DNA from: Streptomyces antimicrobicus
Lineage (GTDB): Bacteria > Actinomycetota > Actinomycetes > Streptomycetales > Streptomycetaceae
Direction of reading: 5' to 3'
DNA length: 43,143 bases
NCBI RefSeq assembly: GCF_020532625.1
Contig: NZ_JAJAUY010000045.1
Span: 1 to 43,143 of the forward strand
The notes beneath the pieces are model-generated. The model worked only from the letters and a program-made list of their open reading frames with translations, searched no databases and was not told where the DNA came from. The position numbers and the translations under genes are program-made. Positions 10,600 through 18,640 of the stretch are shown here, in pieces (within the stretch, counting starts at the first letter, position 1; every line of letters begins with the position of its first letter).

Positions 10600-11610
10600 T
10601 CAGCCGGCGCGGTGCACCACCGCGTCGCACAGCTCCACCAGCGCCGCCTTGGCGGTGCAGTCCGGCAGCGGCGCCAGCAGCGCCCGCGCGTCCTCGGCGT
10701 AGCGCACGGTGTCCCGGCGGGCCTGCTCCAGGGCCGGGTGCGCGCGCAGCCGGGTCAGGGCCTCGGCGAGCCGGGCGTCGTCCGTGAGGTCGCCCTCCAG
10801 CAGGCGTACGAGGTCGAGGTCCTCGGCCCGGCCGTCGCGGGCTGCGGCCTCGCGCAGCCGCAGCACGGGCAGGGTCGCGATGCCCTCGCGCAGGTCGGTG
10901 CCGGGGGTCTTGCCGGACTCATGGGCGTCGGAGGCCACGTCGAGGACGTCGTCGGCGAGCTGGAAGGCCAGGCCGAGCCGCTCGCCGTACTGCGTGAGGA
11001 TGTCGACGACCCGCTCGTCGGCGCCGGACATCATGGCGCCGAAGCGGCAGGAGACCGCCACCAGCGAGCCGGTCTTGCCGGCCATGACGTCCAGGTAGTG
11101 CTCGACCGGGTCGCGCCCGTCGCGCGGACCGGCGGTCTCCAGGATCTGACCGGTCACCAGCCGCTCGAACGCCTCGGCCTGGATGCGTACGGCCTCCGGG
11201 CCGAGGTCCGCCAGGATGTGCGAGGCGCGGGCGAAGAGAAAGTCACCCGTCAGGACGGCCACGGAGTTGCCCCAGCGGGCGTTGGCGCTCTCCACACCGC
11301 GCCGCACGTCCGCCTCGTCCATGACGTCGTCGTGGTACAGCGTGGCGAGGTGGGTCAGTTCCACGACCACCGCGGAGGGCACGATGCCCGGGGCGTAGGG
11401 GTCGCCGAACTGCGCGGCCAGCATCACCAGCAGCGGCCGGAAGCGCTTGCCCCCGGCCTTCACCAGGTGCTGGGCGGCCTCGGTGATGAAGGGGACTTCG
11501 CTCTTGGTGGCCTCCAGCAGACCCGCCTCGACGGCGGTCAGTCCCGCCTGGACATCGGTCTCGAGAGCCTGGTCCCGCACGCTCAGTCCGAACGGCCCGA
11601 CGACGGTCAC
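10600..11610 (-). CDS. Long-chain polyprenyl diphosphate synthase
   Basis: Trans-isoprenyl diphosphate synthase of 336 residues that condenses isopentenyl diphosphate units onto an allylic primer. Both aspartate-rich motifs are present: LYHDDVMD (first) and LADDVLD (second), with the substrate-binding block GGKRFRPLLV near residue 53. A small Ala/Thr-rich region before the first motif is compatible with a long product. In this neighbourhood the product is most likely the menaquinone side chain, by inference from gene context. GTG 11610 has AGGAG 8 nt upstream. The gene is monocistronic, with a terminator at 10541 and a divergent hydrolase gene across a 200-nt gap. Confidence 0.92.
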   Translation of the reverse strand: MTVVGPFGLSVRDQALETDVQAGLTAVEAGLLEATKSEVPFITEAAQHLVKAGGKRFRPLLVMLAAQFGDPYAPGIVPSAVVVELTHLATLYHDDVMDEADVRRGVESANARWGNSVAVLTGDFLFARASHILADLGPEAVRIQAEAFERLVTGQILETAGPRDGRDPVEHYLDVMAGKTGSLVAVSCRFGAMMSGADERVVDILTQYGERLGLAFQLADDVLDVASDAHESGKTPGTDLREGIATLPVLRLREAAARDGRAEDLDLVRLLEGDLTDDARLAEALTRLRAHPALEQARRDTVRYAEDARALLAPLPDCTAKAALVELCDAVVHRAG

Positions 11611-11632
11611 GAGGGGTACTCCTGTCTGCTGC

Positions 11633-11713
11633 CGATCACGTTGACGATCACCTGGATTGTCGATGTGTCGCTGCCATCACTCAAGCCAGCGTATCCCGTC
11701 CGTTTTCGATCAC
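11633..11713. promoter_or_regulatory. CGATCAC repeats in a divergent promoter region
   Basis: CGATCAC occurs at 11633-11639, 11645-11651 (12 bp apart) and 11707-11713, all in the same orientation, between divergent polyprenyl synthase and CocE-like genes. The gap also holds TATGTT (11763-11768), a possible -10 for the rightward gene. A regulator binding to these repeats is speculation. Confidence 0.35.
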
Positions 11714-11810
11714 GGAGAGCGCCTGTCCGGACCTGTCGGGCGCACTGCCCGAAAAGCGCCGGTATGTTCGTCGAGAACAGAAATCCTCATGGATGCCCGG
11801 AGAACCTGTT

Positions 11811-13886
11811 TTGTCGATCCGCAGCGCGTTCCCCTACGAAACCACCCACGAGGACGTCCGCATCCCCCTGCCCGACGGGACCCGACTGTACGCCCGCGTA
11901 TGGCGCCCGCTGACCGAGGAGCCGGTGCCGGCGCTGCTGGAGTACCTGCCGGACCGGCTCACCGACTGGACCGCCCCGCGCGACGCCCAGCGCCACCCCT
12001 GGTACGCCGGACACGGCTATGCCTCCGTACGGGTCGACGCGCGCGGCCACGGCAACAGCGGCGGGCGGCCCGGCGACGCGGACGACGCCCGGGAGCAGGC
12101 CGACGGCGCCGCGGTCGTGGAGTGGCTCGCGCGGCAGCCGTGGTGCACGGGCGGGGTCGGGATGTTCGGGATCGCCCGGGGCGGCCGCACCGCGCTCCAG
12201 GTCGCGGCCCTGGCGCCACGGGAGCTGAAGGCCGTGGTCGCGGTGTGCTCGACCGACGACCCCTTCGACGACGACGTGCACTACACGGGCGGCTCGCTGC
12301 TGGCGGTGGACCTGCACGCGGGGGCGGCGACGGCGCTGGCGTACACCGCCCGGCCGCCGGACCCCCGGTACGCGGGCGAGGACTGGCGGGAGCGGTGGCT
12401 GGACCGCCTGGAGTCCGTCGAGCCGCCGCTGCACACCTGGCTGGCCCACCAGACCCGGGACGACTACTGGCGCCGCCGCAGCGTCCGCGAGGACTACGGG
12501 GCCGTGCGCGCGGCGGTGCTGGCGGTCGGCGGCTGGCACGACCCGTACCGGGACGCGGTGCTCCGGCTGGTCGAGCACCTGCCGGCGGACCGGGTCCGGG
12601 GGATCGTGGGGCCCTGGTGCCACCAGTACCCCGACCGGGGGCTGCCGCCCGGACCCGCGATCGGCTTCCTGCAGGAGACGCTGCGGTGGTGGGACCACTG
12701 GCTGAAGGGCGCGGGGACGGGGGTGCTGGACGAGCCGCTGCTGCGCGCGTGGATCAGCGCCTCGCACCCGCCGGCGACGACGTACGAGGTGCTGCCGGGC
12801 CGCTGGGTGGCCGAGCCGGCGTGGCCCTCCCCACGGGTCGCTCCGGTGGCGTACGGGCTCCAGGGCGAGCCGGTGCGGGTCGCCTCGCCGCAGCACACCG
12901 GGGTGGACGCCGGGCGGTTCGTCCCGTCCGGCAACGAGGCGGACCTGCCGCCCGACCAGCGGGAGGAGGACGCGAGGTCGGCGTGCTTCGAGTTCGCCGT
13001 GCCGGGACCGGGGCCGGTGGAGGTCCTGGGCCGGCCGCGGGTGACGCTGCGGCTGCGGATGGACGTGCCGTACGGGCAGGTGGTGGCACGGCTGTGCGAC
13101 GTGGCGCCCGACGGGGCCTCGACGCTGGTCACGCGGGGCGTGCTGAACCTGTCGGCGCGCACCGGGCGGGACCGGGTGGTGCCGTGGGCCCCGCCGGGGG
13201 CGGAGGAGGAGGTGTCCTTCGACCTGAGCGCCGTCGGGCACGCCTTCGCGCCCGGGCACCGGATCCGGCTGGCGCTGTCGTCGGCGTACTGGCCGTGGGT
13301 GTGGCCGCGGGCCGGCTCGGAGGCGGGGTGGACGCTGGTGCCGGGCGCCAGCCGGCTGGAGCTGCCGGTGCGGGCACCGGCGGGGACGGCCGCGGGGACG
13401 GCAGCGGGGGGCGAGGCGGACGGGACGGCCGCGGGGGGCGGGGCGGACGGGGGTGTGCGCTTCGAGGAGCCCGAGCAGGCCCCGCCGCTGGGGGTGTCGG
13501 TGCCGGTGACGCTGGACGAGCCGCGGCCGGAGCGGTTGGTGGTGCGCGACGTGGCGCGGGGGGTGTGGCGGGTGGAGGTGGACCCGCGCCCCGGAGGGAC
13601 CCGGTTCCACCCCGACGGCCTGGAGGTCGGCGAGGACGCGCAGGACGTGTACGAGATCCAGGAGGCGGATCCGCTGTCCGCGCGGGCCCGGTCGGACCGG
13701 CGGATCCGCCTGCACCGTCCGGAGTGGGGCTGGGACGTGCGGATCACGTCCCGCTCGGAGGTGGAGTGCGACGCGGGCGCGTTCGTCACGCAGAACGAGC
13801 TGATGTGCGAGGAGGTGACCCCCGAGGGCACCGAGGTGGTCTTCCACCGCACGTGGGAACGCCGCCTGCCGCGCGCCGCGACCTGA
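11811..13886 (+). CDS. CocE/NonD-like alpha/beta hydrolase lacking its nucleophile
   Basis: Protein of 691 residues of the S15/CocE type: an alpha/beta-hydrolase domain (about 1-300) followed by a beta-sandwich domain typical of Xaa-Pro dipeptidyl-peptidase/cocaine-esterase relatives. The nucleophile elbow, normally GxSxGG, reads GIARGG with Ala122 (GCC) in the serine position. The partner residues appear kept: Asp244 in GGWHDPYRD and His271 in GPWCHQYP. Catalysis by the usual mechanism is therefore unlikely. TTG 11811 is preferred because GGAG lies 8 nt upstream and the protein then begins SIRSAFPYETTHEDV, like family members; ATG 11793 lacks a site. An Ala/Gly/Thr-rich insert (about 523-548) interrupts the carboxyl domain. 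The frame is otherwise intact over its full length, so it is not an obvious pseudogene. Confidence 0.88.
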   Translation: MSIRSAFPYETTHEDVRIPLPDGTRLYARVWRPLTEEPVPALLEYLPDRLTDWTAPRDAQRHPWYAGHGYASVRVDARGHGNSGGRPGDADDAREQADGAAVVEWLARQPWCTGGVGMFGIARGGRTALQVAALAPRELKAVVAVCSTDDPFDDDVHYTGGSLLAVDLHAGAATALAYTARPPDPRYAGEDWRERWLDRLESVEPPLHTWLAHQTRDDYWRRRSVREDYGAVRAAVLAVGGWHDPYRDAVLRLVEHLPADRVRGIVGPWCHQYPDRGLPPGPAIGFLQETLRWWDHWLKGAGTGVLDEPLLRAWISASHPPATTYEVLPGRWVAEPAWPSPRVAPVAYGLQGEPVRVASPQHTGVDAGRFVPSGNEADLPPDQREEDARSACFEFAVPGPGPVEVLGRPRVTLRLRMDVPYGQVVARLCDVAPDGASTLVTRGVLNLSARTGRDRVVPWAPPGAEEEVSFDLSAVGHAFAPGHRIRLALSSAYWPWVWPRAGSEAGWTLVPGASRLELPVRAPAGTAAGTAAGGEADGTAAGGGADGGVRFEEPEQAPPLGVSVPVTLDEPRPERLVVRDVARGVWRVEVDPRPGGTRFHPDGLEVGEDAQDVYEIQEADPLSARARSDRRIRLHRPEWGWDVRITSRSEVECDAGAFVTQNELMCEEVTPEGTEVVFHRTWERRLPRAAT

Positions 13887-13911
13887 TCCGGCCCGATCCG
13901 AAAGAGACGGC

Positions 13912-14718
13912 CTAGGCGAAGAGCCGTTCCAGGACCACCGCGACGCCGTCCTCCTGGTTGGAGAGGGTGATCTCGTCCGCCACCGCCTTGAGTTCCCGGT
14001 GGGCGTTGGCCATGGCGACGCCGCGGCCCGACCACGCGAACATCGGGATGTCGTTCGGCATGTCGCCGAAGGCGATGGTCGCCGCCGCCTCCACGCCCAA
14101 CTCCGCCGCGGCCAGGGCCAGGCCGCTGCCCTTGTCCACGCCCGGCGGCTGGAGCTCCACCGTGTGCTCCCCCGCCATCGTCACGTTCACCAGGTCCCCG
14201 ACCACGCCCCGGGCCACCCGGGTCAACTCGTCGTCGTCCAGCTCGGGATGCTGGAGCAGCACCTTGTTGATCGGGGCCGCCCACAGCTCCCCCCTGCGGC
14301 CCACCCGTACCGTCGCCAGGTGCGGATGCGGCATCCGGTAGCCCGGGGCCATCAGCATCTCCACGTCCACGCCCACGCGGTTGACCGCCACGTAGACCTC
14401 GCCGATCTCCGCCTCGATCTTCCCCAGCGCGACCTCCGCCAGGTCCCGGTCCAGGGCGACGGAGTGCATCACCCGGCCGCGCGCCGCGTCGTACAGCTGC
14501 GCGCCCTGTCCGCACACCGCGAGCCCCCGGTACCCCAGGCTGTACAACACGTGTCGGACCTGGGGAACCGGGCGCCCGGTGACGATGATGTGGTGCGCGC
14601 CCGCGGCGCGCGCCGTCGCGAGCGCCGTGTACGAACGGCGCGAGACGGTGTCCCCGGCGCGCAGCAGAGTCCCGTCCAGGTCAGTGGCGATCAAGGCGTA
14701 GGGGAGGGCGGAAGTCAC
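13912..14718 (-). CDS. HAD-superfamily (Cof-type) phosphatase
   Basis: Cytoplasmic phosphatase of 268 residues of the Cof/YwpJ class. HAD motif I is DLDGTLL near residue 12, motif II is IVTGRP, the conserved lysine is in VDKGSGL, and motif III is FGDMPNDIPMF. The long segment between motifs II and III is the C2 cap. The substrate is likely a small sugar or nucleotide phosphate but cannot be told from sequence. GTG 14718 is chosen because TATCCT (14726-14731, minus strand), a good -10 box, ends 7 nt before it, implying a leaderless message; no ribosome site supports TTG 14748. It converges with the CocE-like gene with 25 nt between them. Confidence 0.88.
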   Translation of the reverse strand: MTSALPYALIATDLDGTLLRAGDTVSRRSYTALATARAAGAHHIIVTGRPVPQVRHVLYSLGYRGLAVCGQGAQLYDAARGRVMHSVALDRDLAEVALGKIEAEIGEVYVAVNRVGVDVEMLMAPGYRMPHPHLATVRVGRRGELWAAPINKVLLQHPELDDDELTRVARGVVGDLVNVTMAGEHTVELQPPGVDKGSGLALAAAELGVEAAATIAFGDMPNDIPMFAWSGRGVAMANAHRELKAVADEITLSNQEDGVAVVLERLFA

Positions 14719-14858
14719 CCGGCCAAGGATACGGACCCCCTCGGACAAGTCCTACAAATAGCGCCCCAATCCGGCCTCCCACAGACCCCACCCGCAACGT
14801 AACGTGTGGCCTGTCTCCCGGGACACCCCCGGATCGTGTGGAAAGCGAGGCGGCACCC

Positions 14859-16088
14859 ATGCCCCAGCAGAGCCCCCTGGACGTGCCCGAGGGCGACCCG
14901 TTCGGCCCGCACAACCTGCCCTACGGCGTCTTCTCGACGCCGCAGGACACCACGCGGCGCCGTATCGGCGTACGGCTCGGCGGGCATGTGATCGACGCGG
15001 GCGCCGTGGCCCGTGCGCTCGGTTCGCCGTACGCCGATGTGCTGAGCGCTCCTACGCTGAACCCCCTGCTGGGCGCCGGGCGCACCACCTGGCACGACGT
15101 GCGCCGGGCGCTCACCGCCTGGGTGACCGACCCCGGACACCGCGCCGCCGTCGAGCCGCACGCGTACGCGCTCGCCGACGTCACCCTGCACCTGCCCTAC
15201 GAGGTCGCCGACTACGTCGACTTCTACGCCAGCGAGCACCACGCCACCAACGTCGGCCGCATCTTCCGCCCGGACGGCGACGCGCTCACCCCCAACTGGA
15301 AGCACCTGCCCATCGGTTACCACGGCCGCTCCGGCACGATCGTGGTCTCGGGCACGGACGTCGTACGGCCCTGCGGGCAGCGCAAGGCCCCCGCGGACCC
15401 CGCGCCCGTCTTCGGTCCGTCCGTGAAGCTCGACATCGAGGCCGAGGTCGGCTTCGTCGTCGGCACCCCCTCCGCGCTCGGCGAGCCGGTGGCCCTGGGC
15501 GACTTCCGCGAGCACGTCTTCGGGCTGTTCCTGCTCAACGACTGGTCCGCGCGCGACATCCAGGCCTGGGAGTACGTCCCCCTCGGCCCGTTCCTGGGCA
15601 AGTCCTTCGCCACGTCGGTCTCGGCCTGGGTGACCCCGCTGGAGGCCCTGGACGCGGCCCGGGTGGCGCCTCCGGCGCGCGACTTCCCGCTGCTGCCCTA
15701 CCTGGACGACTCCGCCGAGGACATCGAGGACGGCGGCTTCGACCTGCGGATCACCGTCTCGATCAACGGGCAGGAGGTGGCCCACCCGCCGTTCGCCTCC
15801 ATGTACTGGACCGCCGCGCAGCAGCTGGCGCACATGACCGTCAACGGGGCCTCGCTGCGCACCGGTGACGTCTACGGCTCCGGCACGGTCAGCGGCCCCG
15901 AGGTGAACCAGCGCGGCTCGCTGCTGGAGCTCACCTGGAACGGGCGCGACGCGATCGAGCTGGCCGAGGGCAAGCGCACGTTCCTGGAGGACGGCGACGA
16001 GGTCACCCTGACGGCCTGGGCGCCGGGTCCCGACGGCATCCGCGTGGGCCTCGGGGACGTGACCGGCAGGATCGTCGCGGCCCGCTAG
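14859..16088 (+). CDS. fahA: Fumarylacetoacetase
   Basis: Hydrolase of 409 residues splitting fumarylacetoacetate into fumarate and acetoacetate, the last step of tyrosine and phenylalanine breakdown through homogentisate. The amino-terminal domain opens with FGPHNLPYGVFS. Catalytic-domain blocks include YVDFYASEHHATNVG, PIGYHGRSG, the acidic metal ligands around KLDIEAEVGFV, NDWSARDIQAWEYVPLGPFLGKSF and WTAAQQLAHMTVNG. ATG 14859 follows GCGAGG with 8-nt spacing; the frame opens at 14838 without support. No other homogentisate gene is adjacent. A terminator follows at 16104. Confidence 0.95.
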   Translation: MPQQSPLDVPEGDPFGPHNLPYGVFSTPQDTTRRRIGVRLGGHVIDAGAVARALGSPYADVLSAPTLNPLLGAGRTTWHDVRRALTAWVTDPGHRAAVEPHAYALADVTLHLPYEVADYVDFYASEHHATNVGRIFRPDGDALTPNWKHLPIGYHGRSGTIVVSGTDVVRPCGQRKAPADPAPVFGPSVKLDIEAEVGFVVGTPSALGEPVALGDFREHVFGLFLLNDWSARDIQAWEYVPLGPFLGKSFATSVSAWVTPLEALDAARVAPPARDFPLLPYLDDSAEDIEDGGFDLRITVSINGQEVAHPPFASMYWTAAQQLAHMTVNGASLRTGDVYGSGTVSGPEVNQRGSLLELTWNGRDAIELAEGKRTFLEDGDEVTLTAWAPGPDGIRVGLGDVTGRIVAAR

Positions 16089-16103
16089 GACGGCGGCCGG
16101 GAG

Positions 16104-16134
16104 GCGGCGCGCCCCCCATTCGGGGGCGCGCCGC
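16104..16134 (+). terminator. Terminator of the fumarylacetoacetase gene
   Basis: Perfect 13-bp stem, 16104-16116 with 16122-16134, around a 5-nt loop, 16 nt after the stop codon. Confidence 0.87.
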
Positions 16135-16219
16135 GTGCACGCAGGGGCCCGTCCCCCACAAGGTGGACGGAAGGCGGGCCGGGGAGCCCGCACCGCGTCC
16201 CTCCGGCCAAGGAGTCCCG

Positions 16220-16798
16220 ATGCCCGCACGTCCCCTGAAGGCCGCGCTGATCGTCGCCGCCGCCGCGTCCATAGCCCTGGCCGCCGCCCAGCCGGCCGAG
16301 TCCGTCGACGGCCCCGCACCCGACCACCGCGACCGCCGGGCCATGCGGGACATGGCGGCGGCGCTGCGGGTGACGGCCAAGTACGTGGACGAGGCGACCG
16401 CGATCAGGGACGGCTACGAACGCCGCGACGAGTGCCTGAACGACCCCAAGGGCTCCGGCGCCATGGGCTACCACTACGTGAAGTGGTCGAACTGGGGCTC
16501 GACCGACCCCGCCCGCCCGACCACCTTGGTCTACGGCCCCGAGAAGGGCCCGCGCGGCGGCCGCAAGCTGTACGCGGTCGAGTGGATGGTCTCCGACCGC
16601 GACCAGGACCTGACCACCAAGGACGACCGCCCGAAGATGTTCGGCCTCGACTTCGACGGCCCCATGCCGGGTCACTGGGCCGGCATGCCGAAGCACTACG
16701 ACCTCCACATGTGGGCGTACAAGAAGAACCCGGCCGGGCCCTTCCACAACTGGAACCCCGACGTCACCTGTCCCACGTCATCGCATACTCACCCGTGA
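16220..16798 (+). CDS. Small secreted protein of unnamed family
   Basis: Exported protein of 192 residues with a clear signal peptide (MPARPLKAALIVAAAAS, probable cleavage after the Ala-rich stretch near residue 27). The mature part has a patterned core: MGYHYVKW, TTLVYGPEKG, AVEWMVSD, FGLDFDGPMPGH, GMPKHYDLHMWAYKKNPAG and FHNWNPDVTC. I recall this His/Trp/Tyr signature in uncharacterised secreted proteins but know no function. Several His and Asp could bind a metal, which is inference. Two cysteines (ECLN and VTC) could pair. ATG 16220 follows AAGGAG with 5-nt spacing. The last residues after Cys run into the convergent AraC gene, a 21-bp overlap, and look like a replaced end. Confidence 0.75.
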   Translation: MPARPLKAALIVAAAASIALAAAQPAESVDGPAPDHRDRRAMRDMAAALRVTAKYVDEATAIRDGYERRDECLNDPKGSGAMGYHYVKWSNWGSTDPARPTTLVYGPEKGPRGGRKLYAVEWMVSDRDQDLTTKDDRPKMFGLDFDGPMPGHWAGMPKHYDLHMWAYKKNPAGPFHNWNPDVTCPTSSHTHP

Positions 16799-17668
16799 GA
16801 CTGGCTGGTCGTCCTGCCGGGGGGACGCGCACGAGGCCGGCCACGCGACGTCGTCGATGGCGAGCCACGGCGCAGCGGCCACCGCGGTGGGTGTCACCCC
16901 GGTGAACGCCTTGACCTCGCGGTGGAGGTGGGCCTGGTCGGTGTAGCCGCTCTCGGCCGCCACCCGGGCGGCGGCGTCACCCGCCGCGAGGAGATGGGCG
17001 GCGTGGTCGAAGCGCACCAGCCGGGCGGCGTGCTTGGGGGTGAGGCCGATCTGGGACCGGAAGCGGGACCACAGACGCTTACGGCTCCATCCCACCTCGT
17101 TCGCCAGGCTGTCGACGCGCACCCGTCCCCGGCTGCTGCGCATCAGCCGCCAGGCGGCGGCCACCTCCGGATCGAGCGACGGGCGGGCGCTCATCCGCCG
17201 GCCGAGGACGTCCGCTGCGATCGTGAACCGCTCGTCCCACGACGCGGCGGCCCGCAGCCGTTCCTCGGTCCTCCCGGCATCGCGGCCCCAGACGTCCTCC
17301 AAGGAGACCACCGTCCCGCTGAGGTCCGTCGACGCTCCGAACACCGCGCCCGCCAAGGCCGGTGACAGCCGGATCTGGAGGCACTCGATCCCCCCGGCCG
17401 TCCGGCCCCCGAGCCGAAGGTCGCCCGGTACCAGACCAACGACCGTGCTGCCGCACTCGCGTCGGCCGTCGGCGTCGTGGACAAGGCTGTCTCCGTCGCT
17501 CAGGTCCACGAACACCGTCACCGAGGGGTGCGCGACCATGGCGATGTCCACGCCTGCCTGAGCACGCTGGCGGAACCCGGCCATGCTCACCCCCGGCAGC
17601 CGGCCCGGCCGGCGGGGCACGGCGACCTCCACCGACGCCCAGTCAGGTGGTGATGCGGCGGACTTCAC
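16778..17668 (-). CDS. AraC-family transcriptional regulator
   Basis: Regulator of 296 residues with a variable amino-terminal half, a short linker and a typical carboxyl-terminal double helix-turn-helix: DSLANEVGWSRKRLWSRFRSQIGLTPKHAARLVRF, then AAESGYTDQAHLHREVKAFTGVTP (about 200-275). It lies 23 nt downstream of, and in the same direction as, the alpha/beta hydrolase gene, so the two may be cotranscribed. A separate leaderless start is also possible: TAGCCT (17675-17680, minus strand) ends 6 nt before GTG 17668. Its effector and targets are unknown; the neighbouring hydrolase is the obvious candidate target. Its 3' end overlaps that of the convergent secreted-protein gene. Confidence 0.9.
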   Translation of the reverse strand: MKSAASPPDWASVEVAVPRRPGRLPGVSMAGFRQRAQAGVDIAMVAHPSVTVFVDLSDGDSLVHDADGRRECGSTVVGLVPGDLRLGGRTAGGIECLQIRLSPALAGAVFGASTDLSGTVVSLEDVWGRDAGRTEERLRAAASWDERFTIAADVLGRRMSARPSLDPEVAAAWRLMRSSRGRVRVDSLANEVGWSRKRLWSRFRSQIGLTPKHAARLVRFDHAAHLLAAGDAAARVAAESGYTDQAHLHREVKAFTGVTPTAVAAAPWLAIDDVAWPASCASPRQDDQPVSRVSMR

Positions 17669-17691
17669 AGCACCAGGCTAGGCGATGGCTG

Positions 17692-18501
17692 TCAGCGGCC
17701 CGCCGCCGCGAAGCGCAGCAGCAACTCGCTGGTCGCCTCCGGCGCTTCGAGCATGGGGAAGTGCCCGACGTCGGGCAGCCGTTCGACGCGCGCGTGCGGC
17801 ACCGTGTCGTACTGGTGCGCCGAAGACGGATCCCAGCGGGGGTCGGCAGCGCCGAAGATCACCAGGACCGGGACGTCGAGTGCGCTCAGGCGCGCGGGCA
17901 CGCTCCTGTCGGCGATGTACGCGGTGTTGTGGCGCAGCACCGTCCTGAACGTGCCGTACCCGATGCCCCGTACGTCGGCGACCAGGTCGTTCGGGACGTC
18001 CACCGGGCGGTTGCACACCGCGGTCACCCCCCGGCGGAGCATCGCGTCGGAGCGGACTCTCCAGAGAAGCGGGCCGAGCGGCGGGTCGATCAGGACCCGG
18101 AGGAAGGCGGGCTGCGGAAGGAGCGCGTCGGAACTGGGACCACTGCTGATCAGTGCGAGCGAACCCACCAGGTCCGGGCGCTGTTCGGCGAGGGCGGTGG
18201 CGATGTACCCGCCGCTGGAGTGCCCGGCCACGGTGACCGGACGAAGACCGAGCTCATCGAGCGCCCCGGCCAGCCTGGCCGCCTGCCCGGGCACGTCGTA
18301 CGACGTCGCGGGCGGGGACTGGCCGTGGCCCGGGAGGTCGATCCGGACGACGTGATACCGGCTGGCCAGTGCCGGCACCACCGGGCCCCAGGAGCTGCCC
18401 GAGGCCCCCGATCCGTGGATGAGTACCAGCGGCGGCGCCTCCCGGGGGCCGTCGTGGACCACGTGCATCCCGTGCACCTGCTTACCTTCGTAAAGAGCCA
18501 T
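17692..18501 (-). CDS. Alpha/beta hydrolase
   Basis: Cytoplasmic hydrolase of 269 residues with a full catalytic set: oxyanion-hole motif LIHGSGASG, nucleophile elbow AGHSSGG, Asp in IFGAADPRWD and His in LPDVGHFPML. The cap region between strands 6 and 7 is small. It resembles general esterase/lactonase-type members; the substrate cannot be assigned. ATG 18501 is chosen because family resemblance starts at once (MALYEGKQVHGMHVVHDGP); there is no clear ribosome site, and the frame stays open upstream to 18594 with low-complexity Arg/Gly codons. The nuo terminator lies just upstream, so this gene needs its own promoter. Confidence 0.87.
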   Translation of the reverse strand: MALYEGKQVHGMHVVHDGPREAPPLVLIHGSGASGSSWGPVVPALASRYHVVRIDLPGHGQSPPATSYDVPGQAARLAGALDELGLRPVTVAGHSSGGYIATALAEQRPDLVGSLALISSGPSSDALLPQPAFLRVLIDPPLGPLLWRVRSDAMLRRGVTAVCNRPVDVPNDLVADVRGIGYGTFRTVLRHNTAYIADRSVPARLSALDVPVLVIFGAADPRWDPSSAHQYDTVPHARVERLPDVGHFPMLEAPEATSELLLRFAAAGR

Positions 18502-18593
18502 ACACGGGAGGGTGCCGGGGCCGCCGGCCCCCGGTCTTGTACGAATGTCGTCACGGCCCCGGCCCCGGCGTGGGCGCCGACGGATCGACAGCA

Positions 18594-18624
18594 CAGGGCC
18601 CGGCTCCCCAGGAGCCGGGCCCTG
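18594..18624 (-). terminator. Terminator of the nuo operon
   Basis: Perfect 14-bp stem, 18594-18607 with 18611-18624, around a 3-nt loop, 16 nt beyond the nuoN stop. It separates the 16-kb nuo transcript from the hydrolase-AraC pair in the same orientation. Confidence 0.9.
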
Positions 18625-18640
18625 CCGCGTGCGGAAGCGG

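Noticed and set aside
13370..13460. Frameshift or insertion element in the CocE-like gene
   Set aside because: The Ala/Gly/Thr stretch is made of short GC repeats in frame and the conserved carboxyl sequence resumes after it.
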